Positions 13,607-22,092 of a stretch of 26,800 nt of DNA are shown in pieces. The stretch's first letter is position 1. Every line of letters starts with the position of its first letter. The stretch spans positions 1 through 26,800 of the forward strand of contig JADLAZ010000184.1 in assembly GCA_020849725.1 (NCBI GenBank). Reading direction: 5' to 3'. Position numbers and translations under genes: made by a program. This DNA is from Chloroflexota bacterium (lineage in GTDB: Bacteria > Chloroflexota > Chloroflexia > Thermomicrobiales > JADLAZ01). A model generated the notes under the pieces. It saw nothing but the letters and a program-made list of their open reading frames with translations. It had not been told where the DNA came from and did no database searches.

Positions 13607-14821
13607 ATGTCCGCGCCGAAGGTGACGCCTGCGGGCGCCGGTCCGGTCTCGACGGGGTTTCTGGAGGACGGTCGCATGCGTGCGCACGTGCTGGAGCCGC
13701 CGGCCACGATCGCGCCGTTCGGCTATTTGACACCGCAGGATGCGTTCGGCGATGTCGAGCGCGGCAGTCCACTGCCGTACACACTGCCGCCCGAGCAACG
13801 GCAGGCGGTCGGCCTGGAGCGGGATACCTGGCGGCTGGAGGTCGTGGCCGATCCGGCCAGCGATGCGCGCCTGGAGCAACCACTATCGGTCGCGGCGGGC
13901 ACGGCGCTCGACTTCGCCGGGCTGCTGCGGCTGGCCGAGACGCATGGCGTGCAGTACCTGAAAGGCATGACCTGCAACAATCTGGGCGAGCCGCTCGGCA
14001 TGGGTCTGTGGGAGGGTGTGCCGCTGCGAGTCGTCATCTGGCTGGCCCGGCCCGTCGCCAATGTGCGCCGCGTCTACTACTACGGCTACCACAATGACGA
14101 CCCGGCGCAACGGTTCCAGAGTTCGCTGCCGCTGGGCCGGGTGCTGGAGGACCCGCCGGGCGAGCTGCCGGTGTTGCTGTGCTACAAGCTCAACGGCGAG
14201 TTCCTGACGGGCAAGCGCGGTGGCCCGGTGCGGATGGTTGTGCCGGAAGCCTATGGCTTCAAGTCGGTCAAGTGGCTGCAGCGGGTGGTGTTGACCAACG
14301 ACTACCGCGCGAATGACACCTACCACTCCGGGAACAACGACCTCGAGAGCCCGATGAAGACGTTCGCTCGCTTCGTGAGCGTGCCGACGCCGGCGACGGC
14401 CGGAGCGCCGATCACGATCACCGGTCTGGCCCAGGTCGGCGTCTCCGGGCTGGCGAAGGTGCAGGTCTGGCTCCACCCGGCCGGCGCGCCGCTGCCAGCC
14501 GACGACCCACTGTTCGAGCGCGGCGCCTGGCATGACGCGGACCTCCTGCCGCCACCAGATCGATGGGGCAGCGACGCGCCTGACGGCCGGCTGCCCGGCA
14601 CGCCGCTGCTGTTCGACCCGGCGACCGGCGCGCCGCGCCAGTGGCCGCTGCGCTACACCATCGCCCACTGGACCGCCGTCCTGCGCGACGTGCCACCAGG
14701 GCGCTACGACCTGCGCTGCCGCAGCATCGACCTGAACGGCAACGCGCAGCCGATGCCGCGGCCCTACGCCAAGTCGGGACGGGCGGAGATCCAGCGAGCA
14801 GCACTCGTCGTCGAGGCCTGA
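13607..14821 (+). CDS. sulfite oxidase-like molybdopterin-dependent oxidoreductase
   Basis: The 404-residue protein has the oxidoreductase molybdopterin-binding domain at about 75-245. Cys123 in MTCNNLGEP is the likely molybdenum ligand. The RVYYYGYHNDD, LLCYKLNGEFLTGKRGGPVR and YGFKSVKWLQRVVLT segments are typical of the SUOX/YedY fold. Residues 255-400 form an Ig-like domain as in the sulfite oxidase dimerisation domain. No signal peptide, haem domain or cytochrome partner is present, so it is probably cytoplasmic and its electron acceptor is unknown. Start: ATG at 13607 after GAGGAG at nine bases. The substrate may be sulfite or an organic S- or N-oxide. It is transcribed alone. Confidence 0.88.
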   Translation: MSAPKVTPAGAGPVSTGFLEDGRMRAHVLEPPATIAPFGYLTPQDAFGDVERGSPLPYTLPPEQRQAVGLERDTWRLEVVADPASDARLEQPLSVAAGTALDFAGLLRLAETHGVQYLKGMTCNNLGEPLGMGLWEGVPLRVVIWLARPVANVRRVYYYGYHNDDPAQRFQSSLPLGRVLEDPPGELPVLLCYKLNGEFLTGKRGGPVRMVVPEAYGFKSVKWLQRVVLTNDYRANDTYHSGNNDLESPMKTFARFVSVPTPATAGAPITITGLAQVGVSGLAKVQVWLHPAGAPLPADDPLFERGAWHDADLLPPPDRWGSDAPDGRLPGTPLLFDPATGAPRQWPLRYTIAHWTAVLRDVPPGRYDLRCRSIDLNGNAQPMPRPYAKSGRAEIQRAALVVEA

Positions 14822-15077
14822 GAGCGACCTTCCTCGGCGGCCATCAGCCCGCTGCGGCGGCGCGCTGGTGTATCGCTTCCTGTATCGCCCGACCGCACCA
14901 TGCTGCCCCGCCGCTTGCCTACGATGGGCGCATCGGCTAGCCGGCGACGGGGGATGACGCCTACCCCACGGGACCGGCGACGACCGGCCGGAAAGGAGGT
15001 GCGCGTCGACCGCTGTGCTGTGCTTGACAGACCCCGATCTGCCTCGATGTGGCGACAGTCATGGAGGAGAATTAGCG
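14822..15077 (+). promoter_or_regulatory. leader region of the propeller gene
   Basis: No gene is seen. A perfect -35 TTGACA (15024-15029) has no good -10 at 16-18 bases (ATGTGG at 17), so it is a weak or activator-dependent candidate. A strong ribosome-binding-site-like string (AAAGGAGGTG, 14992-15001) has no start codon at a useful distance. Confidence 0.3.
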
Positions 15078-16508
15078 ATGCCGCACCACTCGACAGCCCT
15101 GCGCCAGCGTGGGCGACGGCCCATGCTCAACCTGGTCGTAGTCGCGCTCCTGACCATGGCGCTGCTGGCCGCGGCGCTCCCCGGCGACACGGCGGCCGCC
15201 GCGCCGCCCGGCTACACCTTCACCCACGTGGCCACCCTCGGCGTCACCCCGGCGCCAGGCGGCGGCTTCCACACCGACGTGTTCGAGCCTTACGCCCTGA
15301 ACGCCAGAGGCGATTTCGCGTTCGTATCCAATGTGTCGACCGGCGGCCAGGGTGTCTTCGCCGGCCAGCCCGGCCAGTACCGGGAGATCTTTCGGGCCGG
15401 CCAGGCGGCGCCGGGCGGCGGCACGTTCGGCGGCTTCGGCTCGTTCGGCCAGAGCGCCCTCAACGACGCCGGCGATGTCGCCGTCGGCTTCGGGCTGGAT
15501 CCGTACACCGAGCCACTCGGCCTCAACGCCGGCGTCTATCGCCACACCCGCGCCATCAACGCCCTCAGCGCCGTCATCGTGCCGGGCGTGACGCCCGCGC
15601 CGGAGGGTGGCGTTTTTGCGGGCGCCTTCTTCCACGCGAACATCAACAACCGCGGCGACATCGTCACCCCCGGCATCTTCCCGACCCAGATGGGCATCCG
15701 GTTGAGTGGCCAGCCGTACAGCGGGCTCGGCACGGGCCTCTTCCGCGCCGACAAGAAGGGCAAGATCGCCAGCATCGTCAGCCCTGGCGATGTCGCACCG
15801 GGCGGCGGTCGCTTCGACTTCGTGACCAACCCCTGGATCAACGACTGCGGCGACGTCGCCTTCGGCGCGCACGTCGCGGGCGAGGAGTGCATCGATTTCG
15901 GCACGCCGCAGAGCGTGGCCATCTTCTGCGCCGAGAGCGTCTACCTGCTGCTGCAGCACCCGACGAGGATTATCTCGATCGCCCATCAGGGCCAGCCCGC
16001 GCCCGGCGGCGGCGTCTACCGCCTGGCCTTCGGCACGCGGCTCAACAATCGCGGCGAGGTCGCGTTCGTCGGCGACCTGACGCCGGCGCCGGGCGCGCTC
16101 CAGCACAGCGGTATCTTCCTCTACGCCAGGGGGACGACCCGCGCCATCGCCCGACCAGGCGATGCCATGCCCGGCGGCGGCGTGATGGTGACGACGACCC
16201 AGGGACCACCGGCCTACTCCCTCAACAACCGCGGCGATGTGACCGTTGGCGCCAGCCTGGACACCAATGGCGACGACACCGCCGACGCCGCTGGCATGTA
16301 CGTGACCAGCCAGAGCGGCCTCCGGTTGGTGGCTCGCACGGGCACCGTCATCCCCGGCCTGGGGACGATCGCCTATCTGAGCAACCCCGGCGACCCCAGC
16401 CTCATCAACCTCGCCGGGGGGATCCTCAACGACAGCGGCCAGATCCTCCTTCAGGCGACGCTGACCGACGGTCGGGGCGTGCTGCTCATCGCCAGTCCGC
16501 ACCGCTGA
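15078..16508 (+). CDS. secreted seven-repeat NxxGxxxAF propeller-like protein
   Basis: Residues 1-42 form a Sec-type signal peptide (RRGRRP-like basic part, hydrophobic 18-35, then AAAAPP). The rest is seven repeats of about 60 residues, each with a PGGG-like turn (60-63, 112-115, 175-178, 241-244, 309-312, 365-368, 426-429) and an (L/I)N-x-x-G-(D/E)-(V/I) strand (75, 129, 190, 255, 323, 383, 451). This matches the NxxGxxxAF tandem-repeat proteins, whose function is unknown. Seven repeats suggest one beta-propeller. It has no C-terminal anchor, so it is probably released. Cys257, 271 and 284 cluster in repeat 4. Start: ATG at 15078 with GGAGGAG eight bases upstream. It converges on the macroglobulin gene. 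Confidence 0.8.
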   Translation: MPHHSTALRQRGRRPMLNLVVVALLTMALLAAALPGDTAAAAPPGYTFTHVATLGVTPAPGGGFHTDVFEPYALNARGDFAFVSNVSTGGQGVFAGQPGQYREIFRAGQAAPGGGTFGGFGSFGQSALNDAGDVAVGFGLDPYTEPLGLNAGVYRHTRAINALSAVIVPGVTPAPEGGVFAGAFFHANINNRGDIVTPGIFPTQMGIRLSGQPYSGLGTGLFRADKKGKIASIVSPGDVAPGGGRFDFVTNPWINDCGDVAFGAHVAGEECIDFGTPQSVAIFCAESVYLLLQHPTRIISIAHQGQPAPGGGVYRLAFGTRLNNRGEVAFVGDLTPAPGALQHSGIFLYARGTTRAIARPGDAMPGGGVMVTTTQGPPAYSLNNRGDVTVGASLDTNGDDTADAAGMYVTSQSGLRLVARTGTVIPGLGTIAYLSNPGDPSLINLAGGILNDSGQILLQATLTDGRGVLLIASPHR

Positions 16509-16552
16509 CACCAGCGGCGCCATCAGCCGGCCGGCTGTCACCAGGGGGAGCA

Positions 16553-16591
16553 CGAGGACGGGGCCAGGGTGGCTGCCCTGCCCCGTCCTCG
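16553..16591. terminator. shared bidirectional terminator hairpin
   Basis: A 16-bp stem with one bulged C (left arm 16553-16569, right arm 16576-16591) closes a six-base loop. It lies 45 bases after the propeller stop and 22 bases after the macroglobulin stop, so it can serve both convergent genes. The plus side continues CGTTGTTAG, a weak T tract. Confidence 0.8.
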
Positions 16592-16612
16592 CGTTGTTAG
16601 TGCGTGACGAGC

Positions 16613-19600
16613 TTAGCGGCCCCGCGCGGCGACGGTCAGCGCGCCGCCGAGGCTCTCGCCGGCCCACTCGGGCCGGTAGTAGGCGTAGGCTTGCGAGCCG
16701 ACGGCCTGGGCCTTGACCGGGTAGAGCGCCCGCGCCTGGAAGGCGAAGATGAGGCGCTCGTCCGGCTGCATGTCTTCGATGTAGAGGATGACCTTGCGGC
16801 CGGCGATCTCCCAGCGCTTCAGCTTGGCGTTGCCCTTGGCCAGCGCCTCCAGCGTCGGCGTCTCCGGCGCGAAGCCGGTCGGCACCGCCACGTCCAGCAC
16901 GACCATGCCGGCGGCGACTGGCTCCGGCGGCGTGAAGCGAACTGAGGCGGTGATCGTCAGCAGGTCGTTGACGGCGACCTGCTCGGCGCCGTAGCGCACC
17001 TCGACCTGGAAGGCCGAGCGCGCCGCAGCCTCGGCCGCCGGCACATTGAAGCGCTTGACCAGTTGCGCCGTCAGCGTGCCCTTGCCGCGCGGCTCAAGTT
17101 GGAGGTCGCCACCGGCCGGCAGGTCGATCACCTGGAGGGTGTCGGCATTGTCCGGTGCGATGCGGACGTCCTTGCCGAAGCCGCCGGCCGTGAGTTTGAC
17201 GGTCGCGTCGATATCAGCCCGGGCGCTGGCGGCGGCCGTCGTCAGCGCCTGCAGTGCCACGATCGTGTCCTGGGTCGAGCCGAAGCCGCCGAGCGCGTTG
17301 CGCTGGCTGGCCAGCCACTGGGCCGCCCGCCCGGCCGCCAGCCGATCGCCGCCGGCCAGCAGCGCCAGCGCCGCGTAGCCGGTCGTCTCGATGGCCGCGC
17401 CGCGATCGGGCCGCTTCGGCGGCACGGGGCGGCCTCCCGGCGCGACCGCCGCCGCCGGCATCGGCGGCGGCTGGTCGAGGCTCGGCCCCCAGGTCAGGCC
17501 ATCGGGCGTCTCGCGGGCCAGGCCGAGCAACTTGGCGCGGGCATCGGCGGCGCGACCGCTCTTCGCCAGCGTCAGCGCGTAGGCGCTCAGCGCGGTGGCG
17601 TAGGCGTCGGTCGTCTCGTCGAGCTTCTTCTCCAGGTAGCTGATGGCCTTGCCGGCAGCGGCCGTCTCACCGGCCTCGGCCAGCGCCACCGCGACGAAAC
17701 CGGTCAGCGCCGTCGTGCCCTTCAGCCCGCCGAGCAACTCCTGGTGGTGGACGAAGCCGACCGGCTCGAACGAGCCGTCCGGCCGTTGCACCCTGGCGAT
17801 CCAGCCACGCATCGCGTTCAGCACGGCATCATCAATGAAGAGCAGGTCACGCGCCTGGGCGAAGGTCTTCAGCACGAAGGCCGATAGCCACAGGCTACCC
17901 TCCTTGTCCGACTGGCCGAAGGCGGAGAAGCTGCCGTCGTTGCGCCGGTAGGTGAGCTGGCGCTGGTAGCCAGTCAGCATCATCACTTCGGCCTTGGCCA
18001 TTACCTCCGGCTTGAGCTGGCCGGTCTCCTTCAAGTAGCGGCCGATGAAGACGTTCGGCGCGAACAGGAGCATGTTCTGCTCGCCACAGCCGAAGGGCAT
18101 GCGCAACAGCCCCTCCAGCCCGTTGATCGTCTGGCTCAGCACATTACCGGTGACGGCCAGGAAGACACGGCCAGAGCCGGGAATGATGCCCACCGGCAGG
18201 CTCAGATCGAGCGTCCGCGGCGTGCCAGCGGGCAGCGTCAGGTTCTCGACGATCTCGCGCTGGATGCCTTCCGGCTCGATCAGCAACTCCTTGATGATGG
18301 CGTCGGCGGCGGCGCGCGAGCGAGCGGTCACCTTGACGGCTCGCGGGCCGAGGCCGGTCGGCCGGATGCCGAAGCGGGCAGCGCCGACGCCGTTAGCCGG
18401 CACCGTCACCGTCTGCACACGCGCGCCGAGCAAGTCGAACCAGTCGCCGGCCTCGAGCTCCACCGTGATCTCCTGCGGTGTGCCGAGGTAGTTGTAGAGC
18501 GCCAGTGAGACGGGGAACTCCTCACCGCGGACGGCGCTGTAGGGCAGGTCGACCTGGACGAAGAAGGGCTGGAAGACCTTCAGTGTCGTCTCGCTGATGC
18601 CGAGTCCCTTGTCCTTCGACAGCGCCACCGCCCGCACCTGCCACGTGGTGATGCTATCGGGCGCGGTGACGCGCTGGCTGGCGGCGCCGGCGGCGCTGGT
18701 CGTTAGCATCGACCACAGCCACGTCTCGGGGAAGAACTGGCGCACGCGCTGGACCTCGGCCAGCCCGTCGGAGGCGGCGTCCTGGGGTGCTGCCGCAGCC
18801 GGTGCAGCTGCCTTCGGTGCGGCGGCCGGTATGACCTCGCGGGCGGCGCCCATGGCCGGCCCAGGGATGGAGATGACCTTGCCGGCCGGCACCTGACGGT
18901 TGGTCAGCACGACGACGCCGGCATTCTGGAAGATCTCCTTGGCGCCGATCGTCGTCGACGGGCCGATTGGGCCGGCGATCGGCGGCATCGGCTCGCGGGC
19001 GACACCGGCCGGCGGCGCCGGGGCTGGTTGCCGCGGCGCGACCGCGACTGGCGGCTGGGGCGGCCCGATTGGCCGCGCTTCATGCAGCTCGATCTGCGGC
19101 TTCTGGTAGAGCCGCTCCAGCTCGTCGAACACCTGGCGCAGGTTAAGCCGGTTCTCGGCCAGGACGAACACGGCCCGGTCGACGCCGGCCAGGCCGACAC
19201 GGGCCTCGCCGTCGGTCGTGACGCTCAGCGTCACCTCGTCGCCTGGCAGCGCTTCGGCCTTGTCGAAGCTCACGGCGACGGTGTGCTCGGCGCGGCCCTC
19301 GACGCGGAAGGGCAGGTAGTCGGCGGCGACCTCGCTCGTCGTCGCCTGGAGCTGGTAGACGAGCAGCCGCGCCTCGGGGGCCATGCGCGGCGTCAGTGGC
19401 AGCGCAATCTCACCGCCGGCGCGGGCCAGGTCGGAGAAGATGACCGCGCCGCGGGCGACGACCTCGTAGTAGAGGTTGGTCGCCTCCTTCGTCGCGTGGA
19501 CTTTGAAGCGGGCGGTGTCACCGACGCGCAGCGGCCCGGCCGTCACCTGCTGCACGTGGATGAAGGTGCTGCTGGGCGAGAAGCCGGCGTAGACGCGCGT

Positions 19601-20983
19601 GAGCGGTCCCTGCGCGCCGCCCTGCGCCGGCTGCACCTCGAACGTGAGCGCGCCGGCCGGCGGCGTGACCTCGACGAGCGCGACGCCGTTGCGAGTGGTG
19701 ACGGTGCGCGTCTCGGTCGAAAGCTGGCGCAGGTTCTCGCCGACCGACGACAGTCGCACCTGAACGGCGGTATCGACCGGCTGCTTGCCGGGCGTCTCGG
19801 CGACGATCAGGACCGAGAAGGGCAGGCCAGGCTTGAAGGTGACGCTCTCCGGCACCGCCCGCGTCACGACCGGGTTGGCGGCGATCGTCACCAGCCGGCT
19901 GGTCGTCTCTTTGTAGCCGGTCGCCTGCTCGGTGACGGTCACGTCCAGCCGAACATTGCTCAGGCCGCCAGCGGCGGGCGTACCGGCGGCGAAGCGTACC
20001 GGCGGCGCCTCGAGCGCCAGCTTGCCATCCAGCGGCCGCGTGACGCGGGCGTACTCCTGCCAGGTCCCGACGTAGCGCGCGGCGACGACCTCGACCTCGC
20101 CGGTCACCGGCTTGCCGAAGGTGTACTCGGCGGCGACGGTCAGGGGGATGGCCTCGCCGACCAGCGCCCACTCCTTCGCCAGCGACACGGTCACCTCGTA
20201 CTTCGGCAGCACGTAGCGCTCGACGCGCACATCGAGCTGACTCTGGCGCTGGCCGGCTAGCGCCCGCACCTTCCAGACACCCAGGTTCGGCTCGGTCGAC
20301 AGCGGCAGATCGACGCCGGCCATGCCGTAGGCATCGACCGCGACCGGCTTCTTGAAGACCTTGATACCCTTGGCGTCCATGACCTCGACGGTGGCTGGCC
20401 CGGCGACCGGGCGCAGCGCCGGGTCGAGCGTCAGCAGGCGGATGTGGACAGTTTGGCCGGGCTTGTAGATCGGCTTGTCCGTCTCCAGGAACAGCATCGT
20501 GCCGTCCTCGACGCGCACGGCGGCGGTGTCGGTGAAGCGCTGCGCGCTGACTTTGAGCTGGTAGTCGCCCGCCGGCAGCGCCGGCAGCGCCAGTGGCAGC
20601 GCGCCGCGACCGTTGACCTCGCCGGTGACGGTTGCCACGTCCTTGCCGTCCTTCGCCAGTGCGACGGTGACAGCATCGCGCGTCGGTCGGCCGCCGCCGA
20701 AGAGCGATACCGAGACGGCCTCGGTCTGGCCGGCGCGCAGCGTGCGCGGCGCGATGGCGACGTAGCCGTCGGCGGCGCCGGTGGCGACCGGCGCTGTGGT
20801 TGGCGCGACCGTCGGGGTCGCGCCCGCGACAACCGGCGTCGCGCCTGGCGCCGGCGTAGCCAGCGGGATCGGGTCCGGCGCGGGCCGGTTGTTCCAGAGC
20901 GCCAGCGCGCCTGCGCCGGCCGCGACCGCGCCGGTGGCCGCGGTCGCTGTCAGGACTGTCCGCCGCGAGATGCGCCCGGCCAT
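16613..20983 (-). CDS. Tat-exported alpha-2-macroglobulin family thioester protein
   Basis: The 1456-residue protein is a full-length animal-type alpha-2-macroglobulin, a trap that reacts covalently with attacking proteases through an internal thioester. Residues 1-30 are a twin-arginine signal (ISRRTVLTA, then a hydrophobic stretch), followed by an Ala/Pro/Thr linker to about 72. Macroglobulin domains follow: ETDKPIYKPGQTV (167-179) and ERYVLPKYEV (255-264). A Pro/Ala-rich bait-like segment spans about 637-745, just before FFPETWLW (750-757). The thioester is PFGCGEQNM (Cys966, Gln969), with helical repeats to about 1250; His1080 in HHQELLGGL matches the complement C3 catalytic His. The receptor-binding-like domain starts near Met1360. 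Cys966 is the only cysteine. ATG follows GAGGAG. It differs from the E. coli YfhM type, which is a lipoprotein beside pbpC. Confidence 0.93.
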   Translation of the reverse strand: MAGRISRRTVLTATAATGAVAAGAGALALWNNRPAPDPIPLATPAPGATPVVAGATPTVAPTTAPVATGAADGYVAIAPRTLRAGQTEAVSVSLFGGGRPTRDAVTVALAKDGKDVATVTGEVNGRGALPLALPALPAGDYQLKVSAQRFTDTAAVRVEDGTMLFLETDKPIYKPGQTVHIRLLTLDPALRPVAGPATVEVMDAKGIKVFKKPVAVDAYGMAGVDLPLSTEPNLGVWKVRALAGQRQSQLDVRVERYVLPKYEVTVSLAKEWALVGEAIPLTVAAEYTFGKPVTGEVEVVAARYVGTWQEYARVTRPLDGKLALEAPPVRFAAGTPAAGGLSNVRLDVTVTEQATGYKETTSRLVTIAANPVVTRAVPESVTFKPGLPFSVLIVAETPGKQPVDTAVQVRLSSVGENLRQLSTETRTVTTRNGVALVEVTPPAGALTFEVQPAQGGAQGPLTRVYAGFSPSSTFIHVQQVTAGPLRVGDTARFKVHATKEATNLYYEVVARGAVIFSDLARAGGEIALPLTPRMAPEARLLVYQLQATTSEVAADYLPFRVEGRAEHTVAVSFDKAEALPGDEVTLSVTTDGEARVGLAGVDRAVFVLAENRLNLRQVFDELERLYQKPQIELHEARPIGPPQPPVAVAPRQPAPAPPAGVAREPMPPIAGPIGPSTTIGAKEIFQNAGVVVLTNRQVPAGKVISIPGPAMGAAREVIPAAAPKAAAPAAAAPQDAASDGLAEVQRVRQFFPETWLWSMLTTSAAGAASQRVTAPDSITTWQVRAVALSKDKGLGISETTLKVFQPFFVQVDLPYSAVRGEEFPVSLALYNYLGTPQEITVELEAGDWFDLLGARVQTVTVPANGVGAARFGIRPTGLGPRAVKVTARSRAAADAIIKELLIEPEGIQREIVENLTLPAGTPRTLDLSLPVGIIPGSGRVFLAVTGNVLSQTINGLEGLLRMPFGCGEQNMLLFAPNVFIGRYLKETGQLKPEVMAKAEVMMLTGYQRQLTYRRNDGSFSAFGQSDKEGSLWLSAFVLKTFAQARDLLFIDDAVLNAMRGWIARVQRPDGSFEPVGFVHHQELLGGLKGTTALTGFVAVALAEAGETAAAGKAISYLEKKLDETTDAYATALSAYALTLAKSGRAADARAKLLGLARETPDGLTWGPSLDQPPPMPAAAVAPGGRPVPPKRPDRGAAIETTGYAALALLAGGDRLAAGRAAQWLASQRNALGGFGSTQDTIVALQALTTAAASARADIDATVKLTAGGFGKDVRIAPDNADTLQVIDLPAGGDLQLEPRGKGTLTAQLVKRFNVPAAEAAARSAFQVEVRYGAEQVAVNDLLTITASVRFTPPEPVAAGMVVLDVAVPTGFAPETPTLEALAKGNAKLKRWEIAGRKVILYIEDMQPDERLIFAFQARALYPVKAQAVGSQAYAYYRPEWAGESLGGALTVAARGR

Positions 20984-21039
20984 GATGGTCTCCTCACTGG
21001 TGCGCCGCGACGGGTGCGGCGCCCGACGAACCGGTGCGG

Positions 21040-21055
21040 GCCTCAGTCCTGAGGC
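21040..21055. promoter_or_regulatory. 16-bp palindrome in the divergent macroglobulin/lipoprotein space
   Basis: GCCTCAG-TC-CTGAGGC is a perfect 7-bp inverted repeat with a two-base centre. It sits 57 bases from the macroglobulin start codon and 168 bases from the lipoprotein start, where a shared operator could act. A TATCAT -10-like hexamer for the lipoprotein is at 21194-21199, but no matching -35 was found. Confidence 0.35.
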
Positions 21056-21222
21056 GGGGAAGGGAGCGCGTCCGTGCCTGGCTTATGGACAGGACGCCGG
21101 CGCCCTCCAGTTTGTTCCACACCCGCCGAAGAGACAGCTATCGGCCGCGGCGCGGTGTCAATCGCGCTCCAGGCTTGTGCCCAGCTCGCTCCTTATCATT
21201 GTCGTCACGAAAGGGATTCATC

Positions 21223-22050
21223 ATGATGGTGCATTCTGCCCGACTGACTCGCCGGACCTTTCTGGCCGCATCTCTGGTCGCGCTGGCCGGCTGCGGCAGC
21301 GCGCCCGCGCCGACCCAGACGCCACCGCCCGCGCCGGCGACAGCCCCGACGGTCGCCCCAACCGTGGCGCCGCCAGCCGCGCCCCCAGCCACCGCGACAT
21401 CGGCCGCACCGCCAACGGCGACCAGCGCGCCCACGACCGCGCCCGCCGCGGTCGCGACGAAGCCGGCTGCCGCATCCAAGCTGGGCGAAGCGGCTGTGCC
21501 AGCCAAGCCCACCGCGCGCACGAGCGGCAACATCCCACCCGAACTCCAGCAGACCGCGAAGGCGATGTCCGGCCTGAAGAGCTACACGATGACCGGCACC
21601 GTGGCCTCCAAAGAGCGGGGCAAGATGGAGATGGTGGCCGACTTCGTTGCCCCGGACCGCCGGCGAATGGAGATCAAGGGCGCCACCCCGGATCAGAGCA
21701 TGGGTTTCATGATGATCGGGCCGGATACCTACATGAAGATGGGTCCGACGTGGCAGAAGATGCCAGCCGGCCAGGGCGGCGCCAGTCGCATGGACTTCTT
21801 CGACACGTCCTGGCTCGATCACGCGGATGGGGCTGGGACCACGATGACGCCCGCCGGCTCCGAAGCGGTCAACGGTGAGCCGTGCACCGTCTATGCCTTT
21901 ACGGACCCGGATGGCAAGAAGGGCAAGATGTGGGTCTCGACACGGGACTCGACCATGCGCAAATTCGAAGTCGTCGACGATGACGGCACCGAGGTCAACA
22001 TGCTGGTGAGCAACATCAACCAGCCGATCAAGATCGACCCGCCGGTGTGA
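21223..22050 (+). CDS. Tat-type lipoprotein with LolA/LppX-like domain
   Basis: The 275-residue protein begins with a twin-arginine lipoprotein signal: LTRRTFLAASLVALAGC, with RR at 10-11 and lipobox LAGC ending at Cys24. Residues 25-110 are a long Ala/Pro/Thr linker. The C-terminal 165 residues resemble LolA/LppX-fold proteins, which hold lipid or a hydrophobic ligand: LKSYTMTGTV, DFVAPDRRRMEIKG, TYMKMGPTWQKMP, NGEPCTVYAFTDPDGKKGKMWVS. It would be anchored outside the membrane. Met is frequent (for example MGFMMIGPDTYMKM). Start: the first of two ATGs, after AAAGGGA. It is divergent from the Tat-exported macroglobulin, with 239 bases between. Confidence 0.8.
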   Translation: MMVHSARLTRRTFLAASLVALAGCGSAPAPTQTPPPAPATAPTVAPTVAPPAAPPATATSAAPPTATSAPTTAPAAVATKPAAASKLGEAAVPAKPTARTSGNIPPELQQTAKAMSGLKSYTMTGTVASKERGKMEMVADFVAPDRRRMEIKGATPDQSMGFMMIGPDTYMKMGPTWQKMPAGQGGASRMDFFDTSWLDHADGAGTTMTPAGSEAVNGEPCTVYAFTDPDGKKGKMWVSTRDSTMRKFEVVDDDGTEVNMLVSNINQPIKIDPPV

Positions 22051-22058
22051 GCCGGCGG
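22039..22058 (+). terminator. hairpin overlapping the lipoprotein stop codon
   Basis: CCGCCGG (22039-22045) pairs with CCGGCGG (22052-22058) around TGTGAG, which contains the stop codon. There is no T tract, so termination is uncertain. The convergent NHL gene ends only 42 bases away. Confidence 0.35.
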
Positions 22059-22092
22059 CCCGTCCACCTCGTCCACTCATAGGCCCGGCCGC

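Noticed and set aside
14992..15001. Strong ribosome-binding-site-like AAAGGAGGTG
   Set aside because: No ATG, GTG or TTG follows at 5-10 bases. A GTG 15 bases on could open a longer version of the propeller gene, but the ATG at 15078 has its own good site and a clean signal peptide.
14900..16600. Long plus-strand frame rich in Arg and Pro
   Set aside because: It is an out-of-phase reading of the seven-repeat protein gene; composition is that of a GC-rich shadow frame and it has no recognisable domain.
15072..16667. Long minus-strand frame opposite the propeller gene
   Set aside because: The real gene on the plus strand has a signal peptide, repeats and a ribosome binding site. The opposite frame has none of these and crosses the terminator.
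19028..20260. 410-codon plus-strand frame inside the macroglobulin gene
   Set aside because: It is antisense to well-conserved macroglobulin domains and shows no domain or start signal of its own.
16613..20983. Assignment as a YfhM-type (MagD) bacterial macroglobulin working with PbpC
   Set aside because: There is a Tat signal without lipobox, GCGEQ rather than CLEQ, a complete animal-like receptor-binding domain, and no penicillin-binding protein gene nearby.
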